Shown piece by piece: positions 10,772 to 18,951 of a stretch of 64,000 nucleotides of DNA. The position numbers and the translations under genes were made by a program. The notes beneath the pieces are model-generated. The model was not told the DNA's origin. It saw only the letters and a program-made list of their open reading frames with translations, and searched no databases. Position 1 is the stretch's first letter; each line of letters opens with the position of its first letter. This stretch comes from an uncultured Rubritalea sp. (GTDB lineage: Bacteria; Verrucomicrobiota; Verrucomicrobiia; Verrucomicrobiales; Akkermansiaceae), in contig CALAJT010000006.1 in assembly GCA_937923145.1 (NCBI GenBank), forward strand, positions 16,928-80,927. Direction: 5' to 3'.

Positions 10772-11821
10772 TTACTTCTTATTCTTAAATCTATAGTGAG
10801 AAACAAACCATTCCTCACCTTCTCTGAATCCCCATAGCTCGGCGCATGCCATGTAGAAGCAGCGCCAGTAGACCCACCATTTTACAGACTGGTGCTTTCC
10901 GTAGGTTTCTTCGATGAGTGGATAGAGAGTTTCTTTGTTGGCATCCATGCGGTCTAACCATGCATTACTCGTGCGTTCATAATGGCTGCCGTTTACTTGC
11001 CAGTGGTCATCGATAGCTAGGTGGTCTTGGAAGTAGAGTAGCAGGTCATCGCTCGGCATTTGTCCGCCGGTGAAGAAATATTTACTCATCCAGTCGTCAT
11101 CGCTCTCAATCTCGTAGTGATAGGAAGTATCCTTGTGGGTGAAAATGTGGACGAAGAGTGTGCCGTCTGGCTTCAGCCAGTTACTCACACGCTCTAACAG
11201 AAGTTGATAGTTCTTCATGTGCTCGAACATTTCTACAGAGACAACACGGTCAAATACGCTTTCACCTACGCCTTCGAAATCAATCATGTTGACTGTCTTA
11301 ATAGTGACGTTATTTAGTCCGCGATCTTCTAGCTGAGAATTGATAAATTCTCTCTGAGTATTAGAGTTCGAAATAGCGGTGATCTCTGAGTTCGGATAGT
11401 GCTTCGCCATCCAGAGTGTGAGAGATCCCCAGCCGCAACCGAGTTCCAAAATACGGTCGCCATCTTTGAGGGCTGCACGTTCACAAGTGAGCTTAAGCAT
11501 ACGAGCTTCTGTGACTTCGATATCATCGCTAGTCTCACCATCTTTCCAGTAACCTGAACTATATTTTAAATGTGGTCCTAGGCAACCTTGGAAGAATTTA
11601 GTTGGCAATTCGTAGTGCTGTTCATTCGCTTCATCAGTAGCTATAGCGAGTGGGCTATTTTTTAGATCTTCTACATGCTTCATGAGTCCAGCTTGTCTGT
11701 CTTCGCAGTGGTCTGGGCGGACTTTTTCGAGTGTTTTAAGCAGTCGCTTACGGATTCCGTAGCGGATGAGTTTATCGGGGATACGGTCGTTTTCTAGCCA
11801 GTCGTTAATGTCTAATTTCAT
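10772..11821 (-). CDS. CFA-synthase-like SAM-dependent methyltransferase (second, shorter type)
   Basis: 349 residues, last gene of the minus-strand lipid operon. Seen: NEQHYELPTKFF, the family's HYD/E substrate-side motif; RILELGCGWGSLTLW, the SAM-binding glycine loop; VVSVEMFEHM, the CFA-type active-site segment; HIFTHK; and a DDW.MSKYFFTGG block. This pattern belongs to the cyclopropane-synthase/coclaurine methyltransferase-like group, distinct from the longer CFA synthase at 13151-14413. It probably transfers a methyl or methylene carbon to an acyl chain or related lipid; the product is unknown. ATG overlaps the preceding DUF1295 stop by 4 bases (ATGA), indicating translational coupling. 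Confidence 0.85.
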   Translation of the reverse strand: MKLDINDWLENDRIPDKLIRYGIRKRLLKTLEKVRPDHCEDRQAGLMKHVEDLKNSPLAIATDEANEQHYELPTKFFQGCLGPHLKYSSGYWKDGETSDDIEVTEARMLKLTCERAALKDGDRILELGCGWGSLTLWMAKHYPNSEITAISNSNTQREFINSQLEDRGLNNVTIKTVNMIDFEGVGESVFDRVVSVEMFEHMKNYQLLLERVSNWLKPDGTLFVHIFTHKDTSYHYEIESDDDWMSKYFFTGGQMPSDDLLLYFQDHLAIDDHWQVNGSHYERTSNAWLDRMDANKETLYPLIEETYGKHQSVKWWVYWRCFYMACAELWGFREGEEWFVSHYRFKNKK

Positions 11822-12606
11822 GATGATTTTTTAGGTTGTTTTTTGAACCAGGGCACGAAGGCGCTAGTGGTTTGTTGATATTTACGGTAGGCATCGCCCT
11901 TGCTTTTGAGCGATGATTTTTCGGCAGGGGGAATGCCGGAGACTTTGGTGAGAAGGATGATCATTAGGATGGGAGCGTGCATAGTGTAGACGCCTCCAGA
12001 AGATCCACAGGCGAATAGATAGATTCCAACCCAAATAACTGCTTCAAAGAAGTAGTTAGGGTGGCGGCTATAATTCCATAATCCGACTTCGCAGATCTCC
12101 TTATTGGTATTCATTTTCTTAAATTTATTCAACTGGCTATCGGAAATACTTTCACCAATTAGACCAATTATAAAGACGCCCAATCCGATGAATTCTATAA
12201 TAGATAATGCTGATCCATTTTTGGCTGAGTAGTAGAAGGGGAGTGAGAGCAGGAATACCAGAGTGGCATTAATGAGGAATACGGCGAGGAAATTACGGTC
12301 TGCTTTCTCTGGTCCCCAATGATCACGAAGGCTCTTGTAACGCGGGTCTTCATCTGGGTGGTGAGAGTAGATGCGCTTAGCAAGATGAAGCCCAAGCCTC
12401 AGCGACCAGACTAATGCCATAGAGAGTAGTAGCCCTTTCCTAAGTAGAACAGCATCAAAGGTAATAAGGTAGATAACAACAGGCACAGGCAAAGAGAGGG
12501 CCCACATTGCATCTACGATACTGACGTTTTTTATCTTTACAGAAATGAGCCAACCTACCATGAATATGACCGCTAAAATTATAGCTACAGTAATTAATAA
12601 GTTCAT
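11818..12606 (-). CDS. DUF1295 family membrane protein (steroid-reductase/isoprenylcysteine-methyltransferase-like)
   Basis: 262 residues with about six hydrophobic segments. The C-terminal half has the DUF1295 pattern: LWNYSRHPNYFFEAVIWVGIY, then PPAEKSSLKSKGDAYRKYQQ and TSAFVPWF. The fold is related to 5-alpha steroid reductases and ICMT-like enzymes acting at the membrane; substrate unknown. It overlaps both neighbours by 4 bases. Its position between DUF2062 and a CFA-like methyltransferase gene suggests it modifies or reduces the same lipid product. Confidence 0.88.
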   Translation of the reverse strand: MNLLITVAIILAVIFMVGWLISVKIKNVSIVDAMWALSLPVPVVIYLITFDAVLLRKGLLLSMALVWSLRLGLHLAKRIYSHHPDEDPRYKSLRDHWGPEKADRNFLAVFLINATLVFLLSLPFYYSAKNGSALSIIEFIGLGVFIIGLIGESISDSQLNKFKKMNTNKEICEVGLWNYSRHPNYFFEAVIWVGIYLFACGSSGGVYTMHAPILMIILLTKVSGIPPAEKSSLKSKGDAYRKYQQTTSAFVPWFKKQPKKSS

Positions 12607-13145
12607 GCTGACTGCTCCTTAGTTAGATTTTTTCTAGCCTGATATTTTTTTAGAATACGTAAAAATATGAAGTAAAATAAGACAGCAAACCAAGGTGTAA
12701 TGAGTGCCCAAGCTTCGATTCCATAGAGTGCAGTCATCCCAAAGTCTTTTGCAAATTGAGTCGGATCTGCTTTAAATTTACTAAGTAGTTCAGGAATACT
12801 AAAAGGGATGTTTTCTACACCATTCAGGTTTTCACCGGTTCGGATAAACACGAGAATAAGTCCGACATGAAGGGCGTAGAAAAGCGATTTGAATAAGATT
12901 AAAAATGGTATGTTTAGCTTTAAAATATAGCCGACAATCACACTCAGAATATTAGTCGTCCCTAGCACGGGAAAGGCAGAGATGACAGGTGCGACTGCCA
13001 TCGTGAGTGCTACTTTCTCCACGGATGTTCCTTTAGTCAGCTGCTTCTTTATAGGTTTAACTACCAGCCGATTCCATATTCTACGGAATCTACTAGGAGA
13101 TTTATTTTCTGTGAGATCTTGTGACAAGGCTATCGTAGGAGACAC
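12603..13145 (-). CDS. DUF2062-like small membrane protein
   Basis: 180 residues starting from GTG (13145); no ATG lies before the conserved part. A basic N-terminal stretch is followed by KQLTKGTSVEKVAL and a FPVLGTTNILSVIVG..LKLNIP segment that fits DUF2062, then further membrane helices near residues 75-100 and 135-165, and a basic tail. Function is unknown in the family. The gene overlaps DUF1295 by 4 bases and lies 5 bases after the CFA synthase stop, so it is firmly part of the lipid operon. It may occupy the place of the DUF2878 membrane protein that I recall from comparable gammaproteobacterial clusters. Confidence 0.72.
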   Translation of the reverse strand: MSPTIALSQDLTENKSPSRFRRIWNRLVVKPIKKQLTKGTSVEKVALTMAVAPVISAFPVLGTTNILSVIVGYILKLNIPFLILFKSLFYALHVGLILVFIRTGENLNGVENIPFSIPELLSKFKADPTQFAKDFGMTALYGIEAWALITPWFAVLFYFIFLRILKKYQARKNLTKEQSA

Positions 13146-13150
13146 TGTTT

Positions 13151-14413
13151 TTAGCGTGCAGGCACGAGTTTTTCGTTATTAGGCTTTGTATAGATAGCTT
13201 GTACTACGCTGATGTTTCTGGTAGCAAAGCCTGCTTCACAATACTTGAGATAGTAATTCCATTTACGGATGAATGTCTCACTGAAGCCCTGTTTTCTTAC
13301 AGTAGGGAGTTGCTCATTGAAGCGATCATACCATTCTGATAGTGTGCGAGCATAGTCTAGTCCCATATCGTCTACTTGGAATGTGGTGAGTTCACCAGTC
13401 TGCTTCATCACCTGATTAAGTCGACCCAGAGAGATGAGGAGTGAGCCTGGGAAAATGTGTCTTTGGATAAAGTCTACACCTCGTTTTAGCTGGTCATAGC
13501 GGCAATCAGGAACGGTAATCATCTGTAGTCCTAGGGCACCTTCAGGTTTGAGTAGCTCATTACATTTCTTGAAATATCCTGGTAAAAATTTATCACCAAC
13601 AGCCTCTAACATTTCTATAGAAACGATGTGGTCAAACTTACCCTCAATCTCACGGTAGTCTTGTAACACGAGATTTACCTTATCGCTGAGACTTGCATCT
13701 TTCACACGTTGGACTGCGTAGTTGAGTTGCTCTTGAGAAATAGTTACACCCTTGATGCTGACGCCGTAGTTTTTAGCAGCATGGCAGGCGAATCCTCCCC
13801 AGCCACAGCCGATTTCTAGAACTTCATCGCCCTCTTTGAGTTGGAGTTTACGGCAGAGTGCGTCGTATTTTTCAAATTGAGATTCTTCCAGAGTACAGTC
13901 TTCCGAAGTGAAGATGCCGCTAGAATAAGTCATGGATGGATCGAGGAATAACTTATAGAATTCGTTACCTAAGTCGTAGTGCTCAGAGATGTTTTTCTTG
14001 CTAGTACGGATCGTGTTTGCACGTGCGGCATGGAAAAGTTTGTTGAGGAACTTAAGCTTGTTCACTGCCTTCAGTTTACCAGATGAAGCTTTAGCACCCA
14101 TCTTGATATTCATGTTACGGACAAACCATGTGATGACTGCTTTGATGTCTGGTGTGTCCCAGATTTTTTCCATGTAGGCTTCTCCCATTCCTACATTTCC
14201 ATAAGCGACACAGCGTCGGAAAAATTCCTTGTCGTCATTCAGCTGGATCTCGGCTTCTACAGCATGACCTGCTTCTCCATATTGCTGAGATGTGCCATCG
14301 CTATAGCGTAGCACTAAACCGCCCTGAGGCATAGAGGTGAAGAGTTTTTGAATGATTTTTTGTTGCCATCCGTAGTTGGTTTTTAAGGGGGAGTCTAGTG
14401 TGGTAGAGGACAT
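13151..14413 (-). CDS. cfa: Cyclopropane-fatty-acyl-phospholipid synthase family protein
   Basis: 420 residues. The N-terminal region (about 1-130) is the CFA lipid-binding part (FFRRCVAYGNVGMGEAYM..W). The catalytic part has NISEHYDLGNEFYKLFLDP, MTYSSGIF, LEIGCGWGGFACHAA for SAM, and IVSIEMLEAVGDKF, then IFPGSLLISL and TFQVDDMGLDYA. The enzyme adds a methylene (cyclopropane) or methyl group from SAM across the double bond of phospholipid acyl chains at the inner membrane. An upstream desaturase in the operon could provide the unsaturated substrate. Homologues in proteobacterial ECF-ChrR regulons make methylated or furan fatty acids, so the product may not be a cyclopropane. Confidence 0.93.
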   Translation of the reverse strand: MSSTTLDSPLKTNYGWQQKIIQKLFTSMPQGGLVLRYSDGTSQQYGEAGHAVEAEIQLNDDKEFFRRCVAYGNVGMGEAYMEKIWDTPDIKAVITWFVRNMNIKMGAKASSGKLKAVNKLKFLNKLFHAARANTIRTSKKNISEHYDLGNEFYKLFLDPSMTYSSGIFTSEDCTLEESQFEKYDALCRKLQLKEGDEVLEIGCGWGGFACHAAKNYGVSIKGVTISQEQLNYAVQRVKDASLSDKVNLVLQDYREIEGKFDHIVSIEMLEAVGDKFLPGYFKKCNELLKPEGALGLQMITVPDCRYDQLKRGVDFIQRHIFPGSLLISLGRLNQVMKQTGELTTFQVDDMGLDYARTLSEWYDRFNEQLPTVRKQGFSETFIRKWNYYLKYCEAGFATRNISVVQAIYTKPNNEKLVPAR

Positions 14414-14414
14414 A

Positions 14415-15203
14415 TTATTTTTCTGTTAGAGAGTGATGAGGTCGGATTACCTGAGTTTGTTGGTGCGCAGTTTTGCGCTTATTTGAAATAGGAAATTTGC
14501 GTATCCACATGAGCAATGCATGCCAATGGATCAGGAATATAATACGCATTGTGAGTAATGGATAGCGGAAAAGATACCAGACTAGTCTGGAGGTAGTGAT
14601 CGGCTTCTGGTGTCCACGAATAGTGCTCACAAGGACGATGCCTTCGTCGTCGAGATCATTGATATTGACCGACCACTTTTCATTACGCGTACCTATCTGG
14701 AAATCGAATTGATCGTCGATTTTTGAAAAGGGAGAAACGTAGAAATCTTTAGCAGTTTCACGTCTGAACCAATCGCGTTTATCTTTGGTGTCTATCAGGA
14801 ACATTTTCTTTTCAAGGAAAGTGTTTCCTACTTCCGCTACTGTTGCTAGGGCAGTGCCATTTTCATCTTCTAGGTAGTAAAAAGAAACGGGGTTAAACTG
14901 ATAACCGAAGATTCTAGGGAAGGTCTGCAAGATGTAGCGAGAGACTTTACTGGTGTCGAAATCCTGCTCTTCTAGAAATGCAATGAGCTTCTTTTTAATC
15001 GATGTGTAGCCCTGACCTAGATAGTCCTCGTCCTTTATCGCGTAGAGGTTCAAGCTGTTTCTGCTGAATAGCCAATGCTTGTCTGCCAACTCATCTAGCT
15101 CATCTAAATCGAGCGATAACATGAAGACAGAATAAGAGAACTGACGCTTTACAGGCTTCAGTCTCTTATGATAAATCTTGCATTGGTAGAGAGACGAATT
15201 CAT
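14415..15203 (-). CDS. DUF1365 domain-containing protein
   Basis: 262 residues. Typical DUF1365 segments: YQCKIYHKRLKPVKRQFSYS at the N-terminus, SVFMLSLDLDEL, LQTFPRIFGYQFNPVSFYYL in the middle, EVGNTFLE, and FYVSPFSKIDDQF. The biochemical function is not known to me. The gene commonly travels between a COG2907 FAD oxidoreductase and a CFA synthase, exactly as here (4-base overlap before, one base after), and I infer a role in the same acyl-chain modification. No signal peptide; one hydrophobic segment near residues 210-230. Confidence 0.92.
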   Translation of the reverse strand: MNSSLYQCKIYHKRLKPVKRQFSYSVFMLSLDLDELDELADKHWLFSRNSLNLYAIKDEDYLGQGYTSIKKKLIAFLEEQDFDTSKVSRYILQTFPRIFGYQFNPVSFYYLEDENGTALATVAEVGNTFLEKKMFLIDTKDKRDWFRRETAKDFYVSPFSKIDDQFDFQIGTRNEKWSVNINDLDDEGIVLVSTIRGHQKPITTSRLVWYLFRYPLLTMRIIFLIHWHALLMWIRKFPISNKRKTAHQQTQVIRPHHSLTEK

Positions 15204-16495
15204 TTCCAGACATCTCTTCCTAGTAGAGTTTCGCAGAGGTTGACTGCTGAGAGTAGACCATCTTCATGGAAGCCATAGCGTTGCCAAGCTCCACAGTAAA
15301 AGGTGTTGGTTTTCTGCTGTCCTAGTGCATGCAGAGCGGGGATTTTCTTCTGCGCTTCGATAGCTGCTAGATCGAAGAGTGGGTGTTGGTAATCAATGGT
15401 TCTGAGGACATTTTTAGGAGTCGTTTCAGGATTGATCGAGACAAAGTAGTTTTCATTTTTCGAAACGCCTTGGAGTGAATTCATCCAATAAACTGTCGAG
15501 CTAGTGAGTCCTGATCCTGACTCGGTGATACGATAGTTCCATGATGCCCAGCAGGGCTTGTTCTTCGGCATCACACTAGTGTCGGTGTGCATGACTGCTA
15601 GGTTTAGCTGATATTGGAAAGCGGAGAGAATTTCGATTTCAGAGTCGGTAGGGTCAGAAAGTAGCTTTAGCGAATCATCTCCATGGGTAGCCAAAATTAC
15701 TTGATCATAGACCGCAGAACCATTCTTGCTGATCACTCTAACAGATCCATTTTCTCTGACGATGGAAGTCACTGGATTATTGATCTGAATACGGTCTTTA
15801 AATGGCTGAATGACCTTAGCTACGTAGTTTTTAGCTCCACCGCACACAGTGCGCCATTGCTTACGTTTATCTACAGCTAGGAAGCCATGATTTTTCCAAA
15901 ATCGCATGAGAGTGATTGCAGGAAATTTCTCGATCTTCTCAGGTGGGCTAGACCATACCGCAGATGCCATTGGCACGAGATACCAGCGGAGAAAATTTTC
16001 ACCATAGCCACGATGCTCGACATATTCTCTGAGTGTCATGTGATGTAGAGATTCATTTTCTATATCCTCAAGAGCATCTGAATTGAAGCTCTTGATTTTA
16101 AAGAGCATTTTCCAGAATTTGAGGTTGAAAATATTCTTACGCTGACCGAAAATCTCATTAAGTTTACCGCCATTAAATTCTAACCCATCAGGGAAATGGT
16201 TGACACTGAAAGACATGCTAGTCTCTTTAGTCTCCACTCCGAGTTCTTTAAAAAGTCGTGTAAGGTGAGGATAAGTGTCCTCATTATAAACCATGAATCC
16301 CGTATCGATTGGGATGTCTTTATCACCTTCTTTAACAGTGACTGTGTTGGTGTGTCCACCTATGTAGTCGTTCGCTTCATAAAGTGTTAGATCTGCTTCA
16401 TCTTTAAGAAAGTGAGCACAGCCTAAGCCAGAAATTCCTAAACCGATGATAGCGATAGAGGGTTTTTTATCTGTGGATGTCGTTGAAGATTTCAT
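15200..16495 (-). CDS. FAD-dependent amine-oxidase-like oxidoreductase (COG2907 type)
   Basis: 431 residues. N-terminal dinucleotide-binding motif IAIIGLGISGLGCAHFL with an acidic residue ending the second strand (LYEANDYIGGHTNTV), then IDTGFMVYNEDTYPHL, LRWYLVPMASAVWSSPPE, a central VILATHGDDSLKLL and the C-terminal FYCGAWQRYGFHEDGL that completes the FAD site. This is the COG2907 group of flavin amine oxidase-like proteins, related to desaturases. In this operon it is a good candidate for oxidising or desaturating a methylated acyl chain. A specific equivalence to the furan-fatty-acid enzyme UfaD is possible but not something I can establish from the sequence. Confidence 0.9.
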   Translation of the reverse strand: MKSSTTSTDKKPSIAIIGLGISGLGCAHFLKDEADLTLYEANDYIGGHTNTVTVKEGDKDIPIDTGFMVYNEDTYPHLTRLFKELGVETKETSMSFSVNHFPDGLEFNGGKLNEIFGQRKNIFNLKFWKMLFKIKSFNSDALEDIENESLHHMTLREYVEHRGYGENFLRWYLVPMASAVWSSPPEKIEKFPAITLMRFWKNHGFLAVDKRKQWRTVCGGAKNYVAKVIQPFKDRIQINNPVTSIVRENGSVRVISKNGSAVYDQVILATHGDDSLKLLSDPTDSEIEILSAFQYQLNLAVMHTDTSVMPKNKPCWASWNYRITESGSGLTSSTVYWMNSLQGVSKNENYFVSINPETTPKNVLRTIDYQHPLFDLAAIEAQKKIPALHALGQQKTNTFYCGAWQRYGFHEDGLLSAVNLCETLLGRDVWK

Positions 16496-16502
16496 CAGAG
16501 AA

Positions 16503-17450
16503 TTAATGTTTATGATCTTCTAACAGTTCTTTAGGAACTCTCTTAAGATCCTTAATGAGACCGATCATTGACATGAATTTTAAGCCGTAATAAGTAATAT
16601 CTATCTCCCACCAGCGGAAACCTTGACGTGTGCTATGCGGATAACGGTGGTGGTTATTATGCCAGCCTTCACCTAGAGTAATAAATGCGAGGATTAAGCT
16701 GTTTTTAGAGTCATCCTTAGTTTTAAAACGCTGCTTTCCCCATACATGTGCCATCGAATTAATCATTAACGTGCCATGAAGTAAGAACACAGTGCTGACA
16801 AAAAACGTCCAGACGAAGAATTGCCCTGCGGTGACTCCTAATGTAGGGTAAACAGTTTCTAAAAAGTAACCAATTCCATACACCACGATACCATAGATCA
16901 CTGGCACTAGTTGATCGAAGCGGTTGAGAAAGACGAGTTCAGGAAATTTGGAGAGGTCCTTAATACGTTTGTAATCAGTAGGGAAATTACGTTTACAAGT
17001 AATCCAACCGATGTGTGACCACCAGAAACCTTGAACTCCTGGTGAGTGAAGATCTTCTTCAGTGTCTGAGTGCTGGTGATGGTGGCGGTGATTTGCTGCC
17101 CACCACAGTGCGCCGCGTTGCATCGAAGTATTTCCCCACACTGCTATGATGAACTGCATCACGCGTCCTGTCTTGAAAGTGCGGTGAGAGAAGTAGCGAT
17201 GGTAGAATCCAGTGATGGCGAACATTCTCACAATGTAGAGAATGACGGCAGCGATTACTGCTGTGGGACTCCACCCTACCCAGATGAGTAAAATGAGCCC
17301 TGCGTGGAGGATAATGAACGGAATACAGCGTTCCCAATCTACTTTCGCCTCAAGCTCTTTTGGGTTCTTGATTGTATTATAATCAGAATCCAACCAGTGC
17401 TTGAACATATCGGCAACTCTAGAAGATGTAGATGTTTTATGGGAGTTCAT
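16503..17450 (-). CDS. Acyl-CoA/acyl-lipid fatty acid desaturase (delta-9 type)
   Basis: 315 residues with two pairs of membrane helices and the three histidine boxes of the diiron membrane desaturases: HRYFSH (HxxxxH), HRHHHQHSD (HxxHH) and HNNHHRYPH (HxxHH), plus the usual GFWWSHIGW and INSMAHVWG segments. It introduces a double bond into saturated acyl chains using oxygen, often at delta-9. Seven bases separate it from the FAD oxidoreductase gene, so it is second in the lipid operon. A desaturase placed upstream of two methyltransferases suggests it supplies their substrate. Confidence 0.93.
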   Translation of the reverse strand: MNSHKTSTSSRVADMFKHWLDSDYNTIKNPKELEAKVDWERCIPFIILHAGLILLIWVGWSPTAVIAAVILYIVRMFAITGFYHRYFSHRTFKTGRVMQFIIAVWGNTSMQRGALWWAANHRHHHQHSDTEEDLHSPGVQGFWWSHIGWITCKRNFPTDYKRIKDLSKFPELVFLNRFDQLVPVIYGIVVYGIGYFLETVYPTLGVTAGQFFVWTFFVSTVFLLHGTLMINSMAHVWGKQRFKTKDDSKNSLILAFITLGEGWHNNHHRYPHSTRQGFRWWEIDITYYGLKFMSMIGLIKDLKRVPKELLEDHKH

Positions 17451-17467
17451 ATAGGTTAAAATTGTTA

Positions 17468-18103
17468 TTAGAGGCGTTTTTTAATCATACGAATACCACC
17501 ACCTATAATTGGTACATGTTCGAACATGCCGCTGACTGAATCCCAATAATCTTGATGTAACACTGCTTTACCTTGCTGGTCAAATACTACGTAAGTAATG
17601 CCAATTGATTCTATTTCTTTGCCACTAGCAAGCTTAGGTGCTGAGAATTTCATCGTCCAGCGGATGTAGTGACCTTGATCTGTGGATGCGATATCTTCGA
17701 TCTCCACTGAGTAAGTATTCATCGTCTCCGAGGTTTTCAGGAAATGTTCCTTTATTTCCTCTCGGTTGTGGAGAGATTTAAGTGTATCATTGAGGTAAGC
17801 ATCTTTGGAATACACATTTGCAACTTCCTTTTCGATATACTCTGCTGATCCTATACCCTGTAAAAATTCAGTGAATCGATCAAGCGCTGCTTTGGTTTCG
17901 GCTTCAGATAGGTTGACTGACTTAGTCTGGGCTAGTTTCTCTGATTTAACTTTGTGAAATGTCTGTGATTGTTGGTTCATCGTTGTGTTTTGGCTACATC
18001 CAGTAATACAAAAGATGCCGATGCATAGGCTGAAACCTATCCATCCCACCCAAGGGAATACTGATTTAAATATTGATCGTTTCTTCTGAGGTCGCTCACT
18101 CAT
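17468..18103 (-). CDS. NTF2-like (SnoaL-type) lipoprotein, first gene of the lipid operon
   Basis: 211 residues. A basic start, a hydrophobic helix (about 18-34) and ITGCSQ suggest a lipoprotein or a membrane-anchored protein. Residues about 65-190 resemble the nuclear-transport-factor-2-like fold (LDRFTEFLQG, NVYSKDAYLNDTLKSLHNR, HYIRWTMKFSA, VLHQDYWD). Such proteins are variously enzymes or lipid/ligand binders. I recall similar NTF2-like genes beside the SDR and COG2907 genes in proteobacterial ECF11 clusters. The candidate ECF promoter lies directly upstream, with its CGTT element ending 10 bases before the ATG. Confidence 0.75.
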   Translation of the reverse strand: MSERPQKKRSIFKSVFPWVGWIGFSLCIGIFCITGCSQNTTMNQQSQTFHKVKSEKLAQTKSVNLSEAETKAALDRFTEFLQGIGSAEYIEKEVANVYSKDAYLNDTLKSLHNREEIKEHFLKTSETMNTYSVEIEDIASTDQGHYIRWTMKFSAPKLASGKEIESIGITYVVFDQQGKAVLHQDYWDSVSGMFEHVPIIGGGIRMIKKRL

Positions 18104-18113
18104 ATATTTAATG

Positions 18114-18140
18114 AACGCTATTAGATTGGAAATGGATGCA
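18114..18140 (-). promoter_or_regulatory. Candidate ECF-sigma promoter of the lipid operon (TGCATCC-N16-CGTT)
   Basis: On the minus strand TGCATCC occupies 18140-18134, a 16-base spacer follows, and CGTT is at 18117-18114. The same two blocks with the same spacing precede the ECF sigma gene (21933-21959). The ATG of the operon's first gene is 10 bases beyond CGTT, so the transcript would have a very short leader. Confidence 0.55.
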
Positions 18141-18205
18141 ACTATTTATCTTCAGAGCATAGAATATAATTTTTCAATAGTTTCTGAAAAAATAGTCATT
18201 TCTAT

Positions 18206-18234
18206 TTGATGGAGATTAATAGCTAGTCTATACT
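18206..18234 (+). promoter_or_regulatory. Candidate housekeeping (sigma70-type) promoter of the SDR-photolyase operon
   Basis: TTGATG (18206-18211), 17-base spacer and TATACT (18229-18234) fit the -35/-10 consensus at 4/6 and 5/6 positions. The start codon is at 18241, six bases after the -10 box, which would predict a leaderless or nearly leaderless transcript. Confidence 0.5.
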
Positions 18235-18240
18235 TCGCAA

Positions 18241-18951
18241 ATGAAAAGCAAAAATATTCTCATCGTAGGTGGAAACAGTGGCATAGGGGCAGTTCTGGTA
18301 GAAAAATTTGTAGCAAACGGTGACTCAGTTCATTTAGCGCTTAGGCAGCCATCAGCAGTAGCTCAGCCAGTTGCAAGCATCCAAGAATATGATGCTCTTC
18401 ATAAAAATGAATCTCAGCTCCAGATGCCCGAGAGTCTAGACGCTTTGATATATTGCCCAGGTTCTATTCAGCTCAAACCTTTCCATCGCACAGACGATAC
18501 TCAGATGCTAAACGATATGGAAGTTAATGCTTTTGGAGCTGCTCGTATGATACAGGCTGCATTACCAGCACTTAAAAAATCTACTCTAGCAGGTGGTGCC
18601 TCGGTAGTCCTATTTTCCTCAGTTGCTGCTCAAACCGGTTTGGCATTTCATTCATCTATCAGTATGGCAAAGGCTGCTGTGGAAGGTCTCACGCTCAGTC
18701 TAGCCAGCGAATTAGCGCCTAATAATATAAGGGTAAATACTATCGCTCCATCACTCACCGACACTCCGCTAGCATCCATGTTATTAAACTCAGATGCTAA
18801 ACGTGAAGCCGCTGGTAGTAGGCACCCTCTTAAGCGAGTCGGCACAGCAAATGGAGTCGCAGGTATGGTAAACTATCTCATCAGTGAAGATGCGGCATTC
18901 GTGACAGGGCAGATAATGAAGCTAGATGGCGGACTAAGTTCACTCCGATAA
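18241..18951 (+). CDS. Short-chain dehydrogenase/reductase
   Basis: 236 residues. Classical SDR layout: nucleotide-binding ILIVGGNSGIGAVL (TGxxxGIG-like, with GG in place of TG), N-x-G-like VNAFGA, catalytic Ser in VVLFSSVAA, and the S-x(n)-Y/K region replaced by HSSISMAKAAVEGL: the expected YxxxK is read as S-x-x-x-K (ISMAK), so the catalytic Tyr appears to be Ser or Met here. The C-terminal VRVNTIAPSLTDTPLA-like and TGQIMKLDGGLSSL blocks are normal. SDR genes are frequent members of ECF-ChrR photo-oxidative clusters. It is the first gene of the rightward operon. Confidence 0.87.
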   Translation: MKSKNILIVGGNSGIGAVLVEKFVANGDSVHLALRQPSAVAQPVASIQEYDALHKNESQLQMPESLDALIYCPGSIQLKPFHRTDDTQMLNDMEVNAFGAARMIQAALPALKKSTLAGGASVVLFSSVAAQTGLAFHSSISMAKAAVEGLTLSLASELAPNNIRVNTIAPSLTDTPLASMLLNSDAKREAAGSRHPLKRVGTANGVAGMVNYLISEDAAFVTGQIMKLDGGLSSLR

